A DNA stretch of 64,000 nt from JBJXHN01 sp046233135. GTDB lineage: Bacteria > Pseudomonadota > Alphaproteobacteria > Rhodospirillales > Rhodospirillaceae. Position 1 is the stretch's first letter. The number at the start of each line of letters is the position of its first letter. Both the position numbers and the translations under genes were made by a program. Shown piece after piece: positions 23,712 to 32,779 of the stretch. Under the pieces are notes generated by a model. The model did no database searches. It had not been told where the DNA came from and worked only from the letters and a program-made list of their open reading frames with translations. The stretch is from positions 124,001 through 188,000 of the forward strand of contig JBJXHN010000001.1 of the NCBI GenBank assembly GCA_046233135.1, written 5' to 3'.

Positions 23712-23748
23712 AACAGGGGGCTTCGCGCCGCGGAGGCCCCTGTTTCTC
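23712..23748 (+). terminator. probable terminator after the chemoreceptor gene
   Basis: AACAGGGG at 23712-23719 pairs with CCCCTGTT at 23737-23744, followed by TTCTC. The loop is long and GC-rich. Placed 36 bases after the stop. Confidence 0.5.
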
Positions 23749-23897
23749 GTCGGGTCCCGGGCGGTGGCCACGTCATCGCATTCCGCTCTCGTGGCTTCAA
23801 GGGTGCGCATCCATGCGATTCCGCTATCCACTTTTACGCGCGTCGCGCCTATGCTGCATGGGCGGTGTCGGCTTGGCGGTGGCGGCGGAAGCGGAAA

Positions 23898-24317
23898 ATG
23901 ACCATGAGCATCCCTGGAGACGGCGGGCCGGCATCCGGCCCGATGGTGCGTCGGTTCACGGTGAAGGATCTGACGGCGGAAGAGCCGCTGATGGCGCAGA
24001 TCGAGGTCAGCTTTACCTCGCCCGGGGAATGGGCGCTGACCATTCGCGGCACCACCAAGGACGCCTTCAACCGGATCAACAACGAGATCAAGACGCTGCC
24101 GCTATCGACCATGCCCAGCGCCGTTTCCGGTCAGGATTGCCTGAACTGGATCGAAGGGGTGCTGGTGGTGGCCATGGACCGGATAGGCCAATGCCTGGAA
24201 TCCCATGTTCCGGCCGGCGAAGGGATCGCGTTCGACGACGATTTCCTGCGCGACTTCCTGCCGGAGGAGGACGGGATGCGCTTCCCGTTCTTCGCGACGG
24301 AAACGCCGGGGCGGTAA
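23898..24317 (+). CDS. hypothetical protein
   Basis: 139 residues with no recognised family. ATG 23898 is preferred over the ATG at 23865 because GCGGAAG lies just before it; ATG 23904 is also possible. The protein has no signal peptide or membrane span. It begins VRRFTVKDLTAEEPLMAQIEVSFTSPGEWALTIRG, which looks like two or three beta strands, and then a helical part with LPLSTMPSAVSGQDCLNWIEGVLVVAMDRIGQCLESH and an acidic C-terminus (DDDFLRDFLPEEDG). It lies between the chemoreceptor and a c-di-GMP phosphodiesterase gene, 36 bases before the latter. Confidence 0.65.
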   Translation: MTMSIPGDGGPASGPMVRRFTVKDLTAEEPLMAQIEVSFTSPGEWALTIRGTTKDAFNRINNEIKTLPLSTMPSAVSGQDCLNWIEGVLVVAMDRIGQCLESHVPAGEGIAFDDDFLRDFLPEEDGMRFPFFATETPGR

Positions 24318-24353
24318 GAGCGATGGTCCGGGGCGGGAGATGAGCGGAACGTC

Positions 24354-25937
24354 ATGGCGCTGAAATCGGAACGATCTCTTCTTCCGGCCATCCTCTCCCT
24401 CCCGCAGCCGGCGCTCGCGGTCGGCGGGGCGGTGGCGACCGCCTTGGTCGCCGGTGGCCTGTTCCTCTTCGCCCTCATTGCCCGGGGGGACATGACCGGC
24501 AATGCCGCCCATATTCTCGGCCAGTGGCAAGGGATTTTCGCGGAAAGCGAAGCGGTTCTTCAGCGCCTGAACGCGGTGGAGGAGCCGCTATGCTCGCCGG
24601 AGATGCTGCGCGACATGCGCTATGAGGTCTTCCAGTCGGGCCGCATCAAGGACATCGGCGCTTACCGCCCCGGCGAGATGGTCTGCACCACCGGCCTGGG
24701 CATGCTGGACCAGCCGATGGACGAGGGCGTGCCGCAGATGCGCACGGCCGACGGGATGGATATCTACATCGACGCCCCCGTACTGATCACCGATCTGCGG
24801 GAGACGGCGGTGATCCTGCGGGTCGGACGCTTCAATGCCATCCCCCATCGTCCGGTCCTGGACCTGAAGATGCCCGGCGTGGCGTGGGTGACCCTGCGGG
24901 ACGGGGCCTCGGACAAGGACTACATCCTCCAGCGGACGCCGGGCGTGTGGCCGGACGGCGAGGGGCTGGAGGCAACGGCCTGCGAGGCCGGCGGGGATCT
25001 GTGCGTGCATATGATGCGGCCTTGGGGCCGGGTCACCGCCAACGAGGCCTTCACCCTGACGATGATCCTGCTGGGTGGTCTGGCCGGGGGATGGGCGGCG
25101 GGGCTGGTGGCCGCCCGGGCGATCAGCGCCCACCGCATGCTGCTGCGTCAGCTGCGCCGGGCCTTGCGGCGGGATGACGGGCTGACCCTGGTCTACCAGC
25201 CGATCATCGACCTGCAAACCACCCGCTGCGTCGGCGCCGAGGCGCTGGTGCGCTGGACCGACGAACGGGGCAGGCCGGTGCCGCCGGACGTCTTCGTGCC
25301 GATGGCCGAGGAACACGGCCTGATCCACCAGCTCACCGCCCGGGTGATCCGGCTGGCGGGGCGGGAGCTGACGGGCTTTCTGCGCGCCCATCCGGACTTT
25401 ACGCTGTGCCTGAACATCGCGGCCGAAGACCTGACGGCGGGGATGCTGGAACGGGATCTGGAGACCCACCTTCTGAGCAAGGGCATCCGGCCGGAACAGG
25501 TGGTGATCGAACTGACCGAACGCCGCCTGGCCGACGAGACCTCCGGCCGGGTGGTCCTGGAGCGGCTGCACGACCGGGGGCACGGCATCGCGGTGGACGA
25601 TTTCGGCACCGGCTATTCCAGCCTGGCGGCCTTGCGGTCGCTGCCCTTCACGGAACTGAAGATCGACCGGGGTTTCGTCCAGGCGATCCGCGAACGGGCG
25701 ATCCATGCCAGCCTGCTGCCGCAGATCGTCGACATCGCCCATTCCCACGACCTCCGCGTGATCGCCGAAGGGGTGGAGACGGAAAACGAAGCGGCGGTCC
25801 TGCGCGCGCTCGGGGTGCCCCTGGCCCAGGGGTGGCTGTACAGCAAGGCCCTGCCGGCGGCCGACCTGGCGGCCTATGTGGCCCGCGCCGGACAGGTCGA
25901 ACGGGTGGAGCGGGATGCTGTGAGGGTGGTTAGCTAA
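24354..25937 (+). CDS. CSS-motif EAL-domain c-di-GMP phosphodiesterase
   Basis: 527 residues. Two membrane spans (about residues 21-42 and 235-260) enclose a periplasmic region with the cysteine-containing PLCSPEMLRDMR of the CSS-motif sensor, whose redox-active cysteines control these enzymes in enterobacteria; a second cysteine follows in GEMVCTTGLGML. The cytoplasmic EAL domain is intact: GAEALVRW (E of EAL), LCLNIAAEDL, VVIELTERRLADE, DDFGTGYSSLAAL, LKIDRGFV, VIAEGVETENEA and QGWLYSKAL. It should hydrolyse c-di-GMP. Together with the chemoreceptor and nearby stator genes it points to control of motility or biofilm. Confidence 0.92.
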   Translation: MALKSERSLLPAILSLPQPALAVGGAVATALVAGGLFLFALIARGDMTGNAAHILGQWQGIFAESEAVLQRLNAVEEPLCSPEMLRDMRYEVFQSGRIKDIGAYRPGEMVCTTGLGMLDQPMDEGVPQMRTADGMDIYIDAPVLITDLRETAVILRVGRFNAIPHRPVLDLKMPGVAWVTLRDGASDKDYILQRTPGVWPDGEGLEATACEAGGDLCVHMMRPWGRVTANEAFTLTMILLGGLAGGWAAGLVAARAISAHRMLLRQLRRALRRDDGLTLVYQPIIDLQTTRCVGAEALVRWTDERGRPVPPDVFVPMAEEHGLIHQLTARVIRLAGRELTGFLRAHPDFTLCLNIAAEDLTAGMLERDLETHLLSKGIRPEQVVIELTERRLADETSGRVVLERLHDRGHGIAVDDFGTGYSSLAALRSLPFTELKIDRGFVQAIRERAIHASLLPQIVDIAHSHDLRVIAEGVETENEAAVLRALGVPLAQGWLYSKALPAADLAAYVARAGQVERVERDAVRVVS

Positions 25938-26011
25938 CTGAAATCGTTTGGTGGTTTGAGCGGTGGCGTCTGGAAATGACGTCATGGGACGCACGGGTGT
26001 TTTTTTGCTTG

Positions 26012-26033
26012 TTATAATGTCTTTTTGTCATTA
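26012..26033 (+). promoter_or_regulatory. AT-rich motif shared with the second fibre cassette
   Basis: TTATAATGTC followed by TTTTTGTCATTA. It contains a perfect TATAAT -10-like hexamer (26013-26018) and is repeated, with a few changes, at 29320-29341 before the second fibre gene. Each copy lies roughly 65-105 bases before its gene. No clear -35 box is seen. Confidence 0.45.
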
Positions 26034-26117
26034 GAAATGATTTTAGGCGATGCACTGAATGTTCATTCGTCTGCGAATTCAAAGGCCTATGCGGCTCGGA
26101 GATGAGGAGGTACGGAC

Positions 26118-26648
26118 GTGGCATTGACGCAGGAAGAGATGGCTGCGCAAGCGCGGGCAGTCCGGTTGAACGGCGGGCGCTATGACGCGCAGACCAACCC
26201 CGGCGGTTTGGCCGGGGAGGGGTACAAGACCAATTGGCCGAAGGGGTTGAACGACACGGCGACTTTGGTGGGAGCGGTGGTTCGGGAGGTGATGGACATG
26301 GCTGGTTCCATCGCTTCCGCAGAAGAGGCGCGAAACGGTGCGGAAGCAGCCCGGGCGGCGACCTACACGATCAAGGCCGATGCTGAGGCATCGATGACCG
26401 CCCTGCTGGGAGACGCTGAAGCTTTCGCAGCCGTTGCGGGCGAGGCCAAAGAAGGGGCGGAAGCTGCACGGGACGCCGCGCAGGCGGCTGTGGCAAGTGT
26501 CTCCCTGCCGATTCTGACCGCATCCGACGCCGGGCGCATTCTGGTTGTGAATAGCACAGGGACTGGATTCGAGATCGGTGATTTGCCTGCCGACAATTCG
26601 GAAGATGATACAGCGGGCTTGAGTAAAAATTGGCTTTTTGGAGGTTGA
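26118..26648 (+). CDS. short fibre-like protein with shared N-terminal module (cassette 1)
   Basis: 176 residues. GTG 26118 has AGGAGG upstream and matches the start of the two sister genes. Residues 1-60 (MALTQEEMAAQARAVRLNGG, then YDAQTNPGGLAGEGYKTNWP) are the same module found at 29406 and 32780. An Ala/Glu-rich coiled coil follows (about residues 65-125), then a short beta-rich end with ILTASDAGRILVVNSTGTGFEIGDLP. Unlike its sisters it stops here, and the next two genes supply the distal parts. The shared module probably docks to a phage-type tail or baseplate and the coiled coil trimerises; both are inferred. Confidence 0.65.
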   Translation: MALTQEEMAAQARAVRLNGGRYDAQTNPGGLAGEGYKTNWPKGLNDTATLVGAVVREVMDMAGSIASAEEARNGAEAARAATYTIKADAEASMTALLGDAEAFAAVAGEAKEGAEAARDAAQAAVASVSLPILTASDAGRILVVNSTGTGFEIGDLPADNSEDDTAGLSKNWLFGG

Positions 26649-26651
26649 ATA

Positions 26652-26972
26652 ATGACTCGTGTTCAGAAAAGCGTCGGTGCTGTTTTGGGAACGTCATGGA
26701 ATCAAATCTATGCTGTAGCAGAGGGGGTGGTGGTAGCAAATATCGGTAGCATTAGTGTCTGTAATGCATCGTCGTCAGCAGCAAGCATTGATATTCGCTG
26801 GTTTGATGGAGCAAATTACTTTTACTTGGTAGAGAGTGGGGCGGTTCAACGGGGTAATCCCAAAGAGTGTGTAAGCAAGATGTTATCCCTGCCGACAAAT
26901 GGAGTCCTGCAAGGGCGTGCCTCTGCGGCGAATACAATCAATGTTACTGTGACTTTGGAGGAGGCCTCCTGA
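26652..26972 (+). CDS. small phage-tail-accessory-like protein
   Basis: 106 residues, all beta-rich, with no signal or membrane span. The end, NGVLQGRASAANTINVTVTLEEAS, is a pattern common in small virion or tail-decoration proteins, where a 'vqasaan.i.vtl...E' strand closes the fold. The middle has SSAASIDIRWFDGANYFYLVESGAVQRG. It begins three bases after the previous stop, and its own stop overlaps the next ATG, so it belongs to the same transcript. Codons are more A/T-rich than in the chromosomal genes, consistent with transfer. Confidence 0.55.
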   Translation: MTRVQKSVGAVLGTSWNQIYAVAEGVVVANIGSISVCNASSSAASIDIRWFDGANYFYLVESGAVQRGNPKECVSKMLSLPTNGVLQGRASAANTINVTVTLEEAS

Positions 26973-27676
26973 TGGCCGGTGGGAATTTAGGACCATTTTT
27001 TAAATCGCCAAGCCAGTACCAACCTGCCACGGATGGAACTCTGTTGTGGTCGAAGGTTTTGGTGGCCGCTACGGGACAAGGTGTCGTCGGTGCGACTGCA
27101 ATGGTGAATGATGGGAACTCACAATTATCCGTGACAGGCGTCGGTCAGACTAGATTGGAGTCTTCGGTCAGATTGCCGTGGCATTCTACAAGTATCAGGC
27201 TTGCGGATGCACCAGACACATACTCTGGTCTTGTTGTGGAAAATGGTGGATCTTATATAGGAAGTGAATATTGGTTTGAGGGGTGGTTTTATTTTCAGGC
27301 AGCGAATGTACGTTGGCATCAATCGCTCATTAGTACAAGAGTGCAGGCGAACGGCTGGGAGTTGTACTACGTGGACGGTTCCCTGAGGGGGCATAACATG
27401 ACGGTACCAGCCGGATTGCTGGCAGAGCAGAATAAGTGGGTCCATATCGGGTACGGCAGGGCTGGAGGCGTCACTTATCTGTTCAGGAATGGCGTCTTGC
27501 TGGGTGCTGCCACCTCTGCAGATCTACCGACAAACGGTAGTGGAAATATGATGTTTGGCGGAAGTACCGGATATCCACATGGTATCCACGGTTACTGTTC
27601 GGATGTTTTGTACATGGTCGGAGCTTGTCGATATACGTCCGATTTCCCGACGCCGATTGGACCGTATGGTCTGTAG
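26972..27676 (+). CDS. LamG/concanavalin-like jelly-roll protein (probable receptor-binding part)
   Basis: 234 residues; ATG 26972 overlaps the previous stop. From about residue 70 a single LamG-type domain is seen: YWFEGWFYFQAANVRWHQSL, STRVQANGWELYYVDGSLRGH, WVHIGYGRAGGVTYLFRNGVLLG and GNMMFGGSTGYPHGIHGYCSDVLYMVGACRY. This is the order of strands in the LamG_3/concanavalin A-like lectin fold, which usually binds carbohydrate. It closes cassette 1 and is distinctly AT-rich. The likely job is surface recognition by a tail fibre; an adhesin on the cell surface is the alternative, but no export signal is present. Confidence 0.65.
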   Translation: MAGGNLGPFFKSPSQYQPATDGTLLWSKVLVAATGQGVVGATAMVNDGNSQLSVTGVGQTRLESSVRLPWHSTSIRLADAPDTYSGLVVENGGSYIGSEYWFEGWFYFQAANVRWHQSLISTRVQANGWELYYVDGSLRGHNMTVPAGLLAEQNKWVHIGYGRAGGVTYLFRNGVLLGAATSADLPTNGSGNMMFGGSTGYPHGIHGYCSDVLYMVGACRYTSDFPTPIGPYGL

Positions 27677-27895
27677 TCATCCGGCGGTTTTTGCATTGTG
27701 GCGAAGTTTGCTATCTGATCCACATTGAATCGATTCTGATTTAATTTGGATTGATATAGTGTGGCGGGGCAGGTGAAGCGTTTGAGTCCCGCCTTGGGAA
27801 AGGCCGGCAATCCCATAAGCCACTTAAATGTTTTGAAAAGTTGATCCATCAGCCAAAAACCCAGTGGTTCGAAGCGTCAGATTTGAACCATTAGG

Positions 27896-29209
27896 TTACC
27901 CTGCCTGATCCGGCTTCCGCCGCCGTCGCCAGGGTTTCAGGCGGGTGGGGAAGGGGAAGACCGGGCGGTGTTCCGGCCATTGCGGCACCGTCCGGGGCGG
28001 CGCCCGCCCCACCGCCAGCGCCCCCGCATAGGCGCGGGCGAAGGGTGCCGCCGTCGCCCCGTGCAGCAGCACGCTGAGCCCCACCGTCAGCAGGATGCAG
28101 GCCGTCAGGTCCGTCATGCCGGACAGGGCGGCCCCGTCCTCCATCACCAGCAGCAGATAGAGGATGGAGGCCAGCCCCCGTGGCCCGAACCAGGCGATGA
28201 AGCCCACCGTCACCGGCCGCAGGTCCATGCCGATCAGGCTGAGCGCCACCGGCCCCATGCGGATCACCGTCAATGACAGAACCGCATAGAGCACGTGGCT
28301 CCAGGTCACCGTGGTGAAGGCGGCGGGCAGCATCAGGGCGCCGAACAGCAGGAAGACGATCAGGTTCAGCAACTGCCCCTCGGTCTCGCCGAAGTCTTCC
28401 ACCGCATCGAGGATGTGCCGCGACCGGCTGGCCACCGCCATGCCGGCGGCGAAGGCGCCGATATAGCCATTGCCTCCCACCGCCTCTGCCCCCGCATAGG
28501 CCAGCAGGGCCAGGCACAGGACCGAGATCTGCAAAAACACCTGGTTCATCCAGTCCCGCCCCACACAGAACTCGACGGCTCGCGCCCCCGCCACGCCGAT
28601 TGCCAGCCCGGCCAGCGGTCCAAGGGTTACCTGTTGCAGCACGAACAGCCCCCAGTCTCCGGCGTCCCGACCTTCGTGGGTTTCGATGGCCAGGGACAGC
28701 ACGATCAGCAGGACAGGGAAGGCCAGGCCGTCGTTCAGGCCGCTTTCCACGTTCAATCCCTGGCGGATCCGCTGCGGCACCTGGGGATTGGCCACCACCG
28801 CCTGTCCCAGGGCGGCATCCGTCGGCGCCAGGATCACCCCCAGCACCGCCGCCGGCCACAGGCCCATTCCCGGAAACAGAATCCAGGCCACCACCGTCCC
28901 CAGAAGCATGGTCAGCGGCAGGCCGATCCCCAGCAGCCGGATGGGCAGGCTGTGTTCCGCGTTCAGCCGGGTTACGTCAATCCGCGCCGCATCGGTGAAC
29001 AGCGCCAGAACCAAGGTCACCTGTGCCAGCCGGTCGATCACCGCATTGTCCACCGACAGATGCACCAGCCCCAGCCCCTCGCCGCCGATCAGCAGGCCGA
29101 AGGCGGTGAACATCATCGGCCCGGTCACGGAGCCGGATTCTCCCTTGCGCGAGAACAGGGCGTACAGAAAAACCCCGGCGGCAATGATCAGCAGGTCGGT
29201 GGTCGTCAT
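27896..29209 (-). CDS. CPA1-family cation:proton antiporter
   Basis: 437 residues and about 12 hydrophobic helices. Motifs ILAPTDAALGQAVV and LNVESGLNDGLAFPVLL carry the Asp pair and TD/ND elements of NhaP-type Na+/H+ antiporters; FIAWFGPRGLASILYLLLVME is the conserved 'GPRGL' helix. ATG 29209 begins the protein just before the first helix; an ATG at 29272 or an even longer frame is possible since neither has a strong ribosome-binding site. The gene lies between fibre cassettes 1 and 2 on the opposite strand. Its codon use is like the core genome, so the fibre cassettes probably landed around it. Confidence 0.87.
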   Translation of the reverse strand: MTTTDLLIIAAGVFLYALFSRKGESGSVTGPMMFTAFGLLIGGEGLGLVHLSVDNAVIDRLAQVTLVLALFTDAARIDVTRLNAEHSLPIRLLGIGLPLTMLLGTVVAWILFPGMGLWPAAVLGVILAPTDAALGQAVVANPQVPQRIRQGLNVESGLNDGLAFPVLLIVLSLAIETHEGRDAGDWGLFVLQQVTLGPLAGLAIGVAGARAVEFCVGRDWMNQVFLQISVLCLALLAYAGAEAVGGNGYIGAFAAGMAVASRSRHILDAVEDFGETEGQLLNLIVFLLFGALMLPAAFTTVTWSHVLYAVLSLTVIRMGPVALSLIGMDLRPVTVGFIAWFGPRGLASILYLLLVMEDGAALSGMTDLTACILLTVGLSVLLHGATAAPFARAYAGALAVGRAPPRTVPQWPEHRPVFPFPTRLKPWRRRRKPDQAG

Positions 29210-29319
29210 CCCCGGAAGCCTTTGAACAACGGGAGGAAATTGAGCGGACAGCCTGTCCGCCAGGATAGTCATCCGCGCGGGTGGACACAAAGGGCTTGCG
29301 TGATGATGGCAAAAAGGCA

Positions 29320-29341
29320 TTATAATGTCGTATTGCCATTA
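29320..29341 (+). promoter_or_regulatory. AT-rich motif shared with the first fibre cassette
   Basis: TTATAATGTC followed by GTATTGCCATTA, nearly identical to 26012-26033. It holds TATAAT at 29321-29326. An inverted repeat ATGGCAA (29306-29312) and TTGCCAT (29333-29339) flanks the -10-like box, as an operator would. Confidence 0.45.
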
Positions 29342-29405
29342 ATGGCGGAGGTCTGAGAGTCCATATCGGCCAGGAATTCCTGGGGCAGATTGAGGAGGCT
29401 AGGAC

Positions 29406-32006
29406 GTGGCGTTGACGGATGAAGAACTGGCTGCCCGAGCACGGGCCGCCGAATTGAACGGCGTGCGGTACGACGAACAGAGTAATCCCGGCGGTCTGGC
29501 CGGAGAGGGGTACAAGATCAACTGGCCCCGGGGCATGAACGACACCGCCATTCTGGCCGGGGCCGTGGCGCGGGAAGTGACGGCCGGAGTGGCATCCTCG
29601 GCCGCGGCCGAAGCCGCGAAGGTCACAGCGGAAGCGGCGCAGGCCTTGTCGGAGGCGGCCTTGGCCGCGGGTGAAGCGGCGCGCGACACGGTGATCGCCG
29701 CCCAGGCAGCGACCACGGCGGTGCGCGATGAAGCGCAGGCGGCTCAAAGCGCGGCGGAGGCGGCCGAAGCGGAGGCAGGAACGGCGCGTGAGGCTGTGGA
29801 AGCACGCTATCTGGGGGCGGCATCGTCCGATCCCCTGGCGGGCAACTCTGGGGCCTCTCTGGTGCCCGGGGCCTTGTACTTCAATCCGACCCTGGGGGTC
29901 TTCCGGGGATGGACGGGAACGGCCTGGCAGGATCTGGTCGGGGCCGGCGACGCCGATCGTTTGCCCGCAGGCTCTGCCGCGCACCTGGGAGCGGGATATC
30001 GCCTTTCCGCCGATGGTTCGACCGTGGAATTCATTCATTTCGCGCCCGAACCCCGACCCGATGCCCTGGTCCTGACCCCATATGATGTGGTCACCGGGCA
30101 GACGAGTTGCACCATCAGCGGCTACCCGGCGGGATTCGGCCCGGCCCGTGTCCAGACTCTGGGCGGGATCGAAGTGTCGGTGGATAACGGTGCGAGTTGG
30201 GGCACCCTGAGCGAGGCGGAGAACGGAACCACCCTGCTGCTGCGCCCCACAGTGCCCGCCCTCGTGGATGGAGAGACCTATCGCGGGACCTTGCAGGTCG
30301 GCGGCGCCGAAGTCGCCTACGCCTTCCCCTACCAAAGCCTGTTCATCTTTACCCCGTCGATCACCGGTCCGGCGGACGGAGCAACCGATATCCAGGATGA
30401 ACCGGTTTTTACCGCCAGCGCCTATGACGTGATGCCGACCGATCAGCAGGATACGGCCAATCCCCACCAGGACACGGATTGGGAGCTGTATTCCGATGCT
30501 TCGTTCACGCATCTGCTGTGGTCTTCCCTGGCCGATGCAGTGAACAAGCGAGAGGTTCAGGGGCCGGCGCTAAGTGAGTCCACCACCTATCATGTCCGGG
30601 TCCGCTACCGGTCGACCACGGGGCTTGTGTCGCTTTGGGGGGCGGCGTCGTTTACCACGGCAGACATGTTCAACTGGGTTTACCCTCCCACCGTCACCAG
30701 CCCCGCCGCCGGGGCGGTCAATATCTCCCAAACCCCGGCCATCACCCTGTCGCCGTTCACGGCCACGGATACGGACATTCACCTGGCGACACGGGTGCAG
30801 CTGATCGGCGATGATCCGTATGCAACCGTCTTGTATGACAGCGGCACGCTGGGACCGGTGACGTCCGTTTCGCCAGATGTCACCCTGGACATGGGGGCGA
30901 CCGTCTACGTTCGGGCGTCCTACCAGGGTGTGACCTATGGCTGGTCGGAATGGTCTGAGCAGAGCGCTTTCACGGTGCTGGTGCTGCCGACCGCACCGAC
31001 ACTGCTCAGTCCCGTCGGCGGCGCAACCAACGTCCCGCGAGCGCCGACGATGACCGTATCCGGTTTCAGCGTCAGCATTGGGTCCGATACCCATGTCGCC
31101 ACACACTATCAAGTGGCGGCCGATTCTGGCTTCTCGGAAATCCTGTATGACAGCGGCGCTGTGGGGGATCTGCTGAGTCACACCATTCCCTCCGGCTCGC
31201 CGCTGCCAATGGGGACGGTCGTGTATGCGCGCGTACGGCAGAAGGGGAATGTGCTGGGGTGGTCCGACTGGTCGAATGTGGTCAGTTGGACGATCGAGGT
31301 TGCTGGTGAGATCGTCTTCCCGCCCGGGGTCACCAACTGGGTGGTGCCGGATAAGGTGACATCCATTTCCGGCTTCGTCGTCGGCGCAGGCGGCTATGGC
31401 GGACGTCACCCTTCCGGTGGCGGAGGCGGCGGATCGGTCTGGATCAGCAATGTGCCTGTTAGCCCCGGCCAGATCATCCCCGTCACGGTGGGCATCTGCC
31501 CGGCATCCGTTGATTCCAGCGGACAATCCTCAAGCATTGGCGGATATGCGACGGCCTACGGTGGATCTTCCGGTGGAACGGGCGGGGTCGGCGGTGGCGG
31601 CAGCATCGCCGCCGGGATTACGGGCGCGGTTGGAACCGGCGGGAGCGCGGGCGGGTCCGCGATTGGCTGTGGTGCCGCCGGATACGGTGGACCCGGAGGC
31701 AGCCCGGGGCAGGGCGGGTCCAATGGCGGTGGTGCCGCTGGTTATGGAAATACGCAGGGGACCGGACGTGGCGGCGGCGGTGTCGGTTTGTACGGTCAGG
31801 GGGCCGATGGCCTATACCCCGATGGAGGCGGCTCGGGAGGCAGCCATGGAACCGGCGAGCCATATTCCGGCGGGATCGGCGGGTTGTGTGGCGGTGGCGG
31901 TGGCGGTTCTGCCTATGGAACGCCTTATGCCCCGGGCCGCGGTGGCAACGGAGGTGTCCGTATCATCTGGGGGCCTGGACGAAGCTATCCTCATAACGCG
32001 GCGTAG
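29406..32006 (+). CDS. large tail-fibre-like protein with glycine-rich tip (cassette 2)
   Basis: 866 residues. GTG 29406 follows GAGGAGG. Layout: shared N-terminal module (1-60); Ala-rich coiled coil (about 65-135); a domain with ALYFNPTLGVFRGWTGTAWQDLVG; then three immunoglobulin/fibronectin-like repeats, each opening with a P-x-x-G-A-x-x-(V/I) turn (PADGATDIQDEP, PAAGAVNISQTP, PVGGATNVPRAP) and ending near a W-S-x-W segment; and finally about 180 residues of glycine-rich sequence ending in GGNGGVRIIWGPGRSYP. That ending is typical of glycine-rich phage adhesin or tail tips that bind the host surface. There is no signal peptide. Residues 1-430 closely resemble the protein at 32780. Confidence 0.75.
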   Translation: MALTDEELAARARAAELNGVRYDEQSNPGGLAGEGYKINWPRGMNDTAILAGAVAREVTAGVASSAAAEAAKVTAEAAQALSEAALAAGEAARDTVIAAQAATTAVRDEAQAAQSAAEAAEAEAGTAREAVEARYLGAASSDPLAGNSGASLVPGALYFNPTLGVFRGWTGTAWQDLVGAGDADRLPAGSAAHLGAGYRLSADGSTVEFIHFAPEPRPDALVLTPYDVVTGQTSCTISGYPAGFGPARVQTLGGIEVSVDNGASWGTLSEAENGTTLLLRPTVPALVDGETYRGTLQVGGAEVAYAFPYQSLFIFTPSITGPADGATDIQDEPVFTASAYDVMPTDQQDTANPHQDTDWELYSDASFTHLLWSSLADAVNKREVQGPALSESTTYHVRVRYRSTTGLVSLWGAASFTTADMFNWVYPPTVTSPAAGAVNISQTPAITLSPFTATDTDIHLATRVQLIGDDPYATVLYDSGTLGPVTSVSPDVTLDMGATVYVRASYQGVTYGWSEWSEQSAFTVLVLPTAPTLLSPVGGATNVPRAPTMTVSGFSVSIGSDTHVATHYQVAADSGFSEILYDSGAVGDLLSHTIPSGSPLPMGTVVYARVRQKGNVLGWSDWSNVVSWTIEVAGEIVFPPGVTNWVVPDKVTSISGFVVGAGGYGGRHPSGGGGGGSVWISNVPVSPGQIIPVTVGICPASVDSSGQSSSIGGYATAYGGSSGGTGGVGGGGSIAAGITGAVGTGGSAGGSAIGCGAAGYGGPGGSPGQGGSNGGGAAGYGNTQGTGRGGGGVGLYGQGADGLYPDGGGSGGSHGTGEPYSGGIGGLCGGGGGGSAYGTPYAPGRGGNGGVRIIWGPGRSYPHNAA

Positions 32007-32017
32007 GAGAAAAAGGT

Positions 32018-32572
32018 ATGTGGGTACGTTCGAATAATGGTCGGGTCGCCGAGGTCACGCATATCGATCCGGCGGGACGATATCATTCCGAGGCGGAGTG
32101 GGTGTGTGTTCCGGAAGTCTTCCGGCCTTGGGTCAACGCGTCCTGGGTGGCCGTGGACGGTGCTGTCGCGCCGTCGTCATTGGAGGCCTTTGCCGAACAA
32201 TTGAGTGGTGAGGTCGCCCTGTTCCGGCGGATGAAGCAGGGGGGAGGAGTCGACTATGACGGTCACCGCTATCACAGCGATGCGGAGGGCTGCCAATCCA
32301 TTACGGCCAGCCTTCCGGTGGCGCGGGCCTATGACGCCGAGCATGGCGACGGCACCTGGTCGATGCGGTGGAAAGCGATGGATGGATGGGTCGACATGAC
32401 GCGGTGTGCGCTGGAAGGCATCAGCGTGGCCTTGACGGCCCATATCGGCGCCTGTTTTGCCAGAGAAGAAGAAATTACCATCCTGCTGAGCGGACATGTG
32501 AAACAGGCAGGGGCCACGCCGGAAACCACTCTGGCGCTTCATGCGGACCTGATGGGAGCCGGCTGGCCCTGA
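32018..32572 (+). CDS. DUF4376-like tail-fibre assembly protein
   Basis: 184 residues. The first part (MWVRSNNGRVAEVTHIDPAGRYHSEAEWVCVP) resembles the short beta region of tail assembly chaperones. The C-terminal half, VDYDGHRYHSDAEGCQSITASL, then WSMRWKAMDGWVDMTRCALEGISVALTAHIGACFAREEEI, matches the DUF4376 layout found in proteins encoded directly after phage tail fibres. It starts 11 bases after the glycine-rich fibre gene, as expected of a fibre chaperone. The exact family should be treated as probable. Confidence 0.6.
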   Translation: MWVRSNNGRVAEVTHIDPAGRYHSEAEWVCVPEVFRPWVNASWVAVDGAVAPSSLEAFAEQLSGEVALFRRMKQGGGVDYDGHRYHSDAEGCQSITASLPVARAYDAEHGDGTWSMRWKAMDGWVDMTRCALEGISVALTAHIGACFAREEEITILLSGHVKQAGATPETTLALHADLMGAGWP

Positions 32573-32779
32573 GCCGGGCCGGGAAAGGCAAGCTTCCGCC
32601 GCCATCCGGAGAGCGTCCCCGGCGAGGTCGGATCTCCGGACCATGGGTTCCCTCAGGGATTCTTGTGGTTTTGATGATGTCGATAGGTCAGTGTCTTGGG
32701 GCGCTCCATACTTTGGTCATGGCGGAGAAGCCGGTGGTGAAGCGAAGCGCCCAGGGCGCGGATTCAAGGAATGACTGAG

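Noticed and set aside
27860..27895. tRNA-like piece (TGGTTC...GAACCA) that could be an attachment site beside the fibre cassette
   Set aside because: No cloverleaf can be drawn on either strand and no matching repeat was found at the other end of the region.
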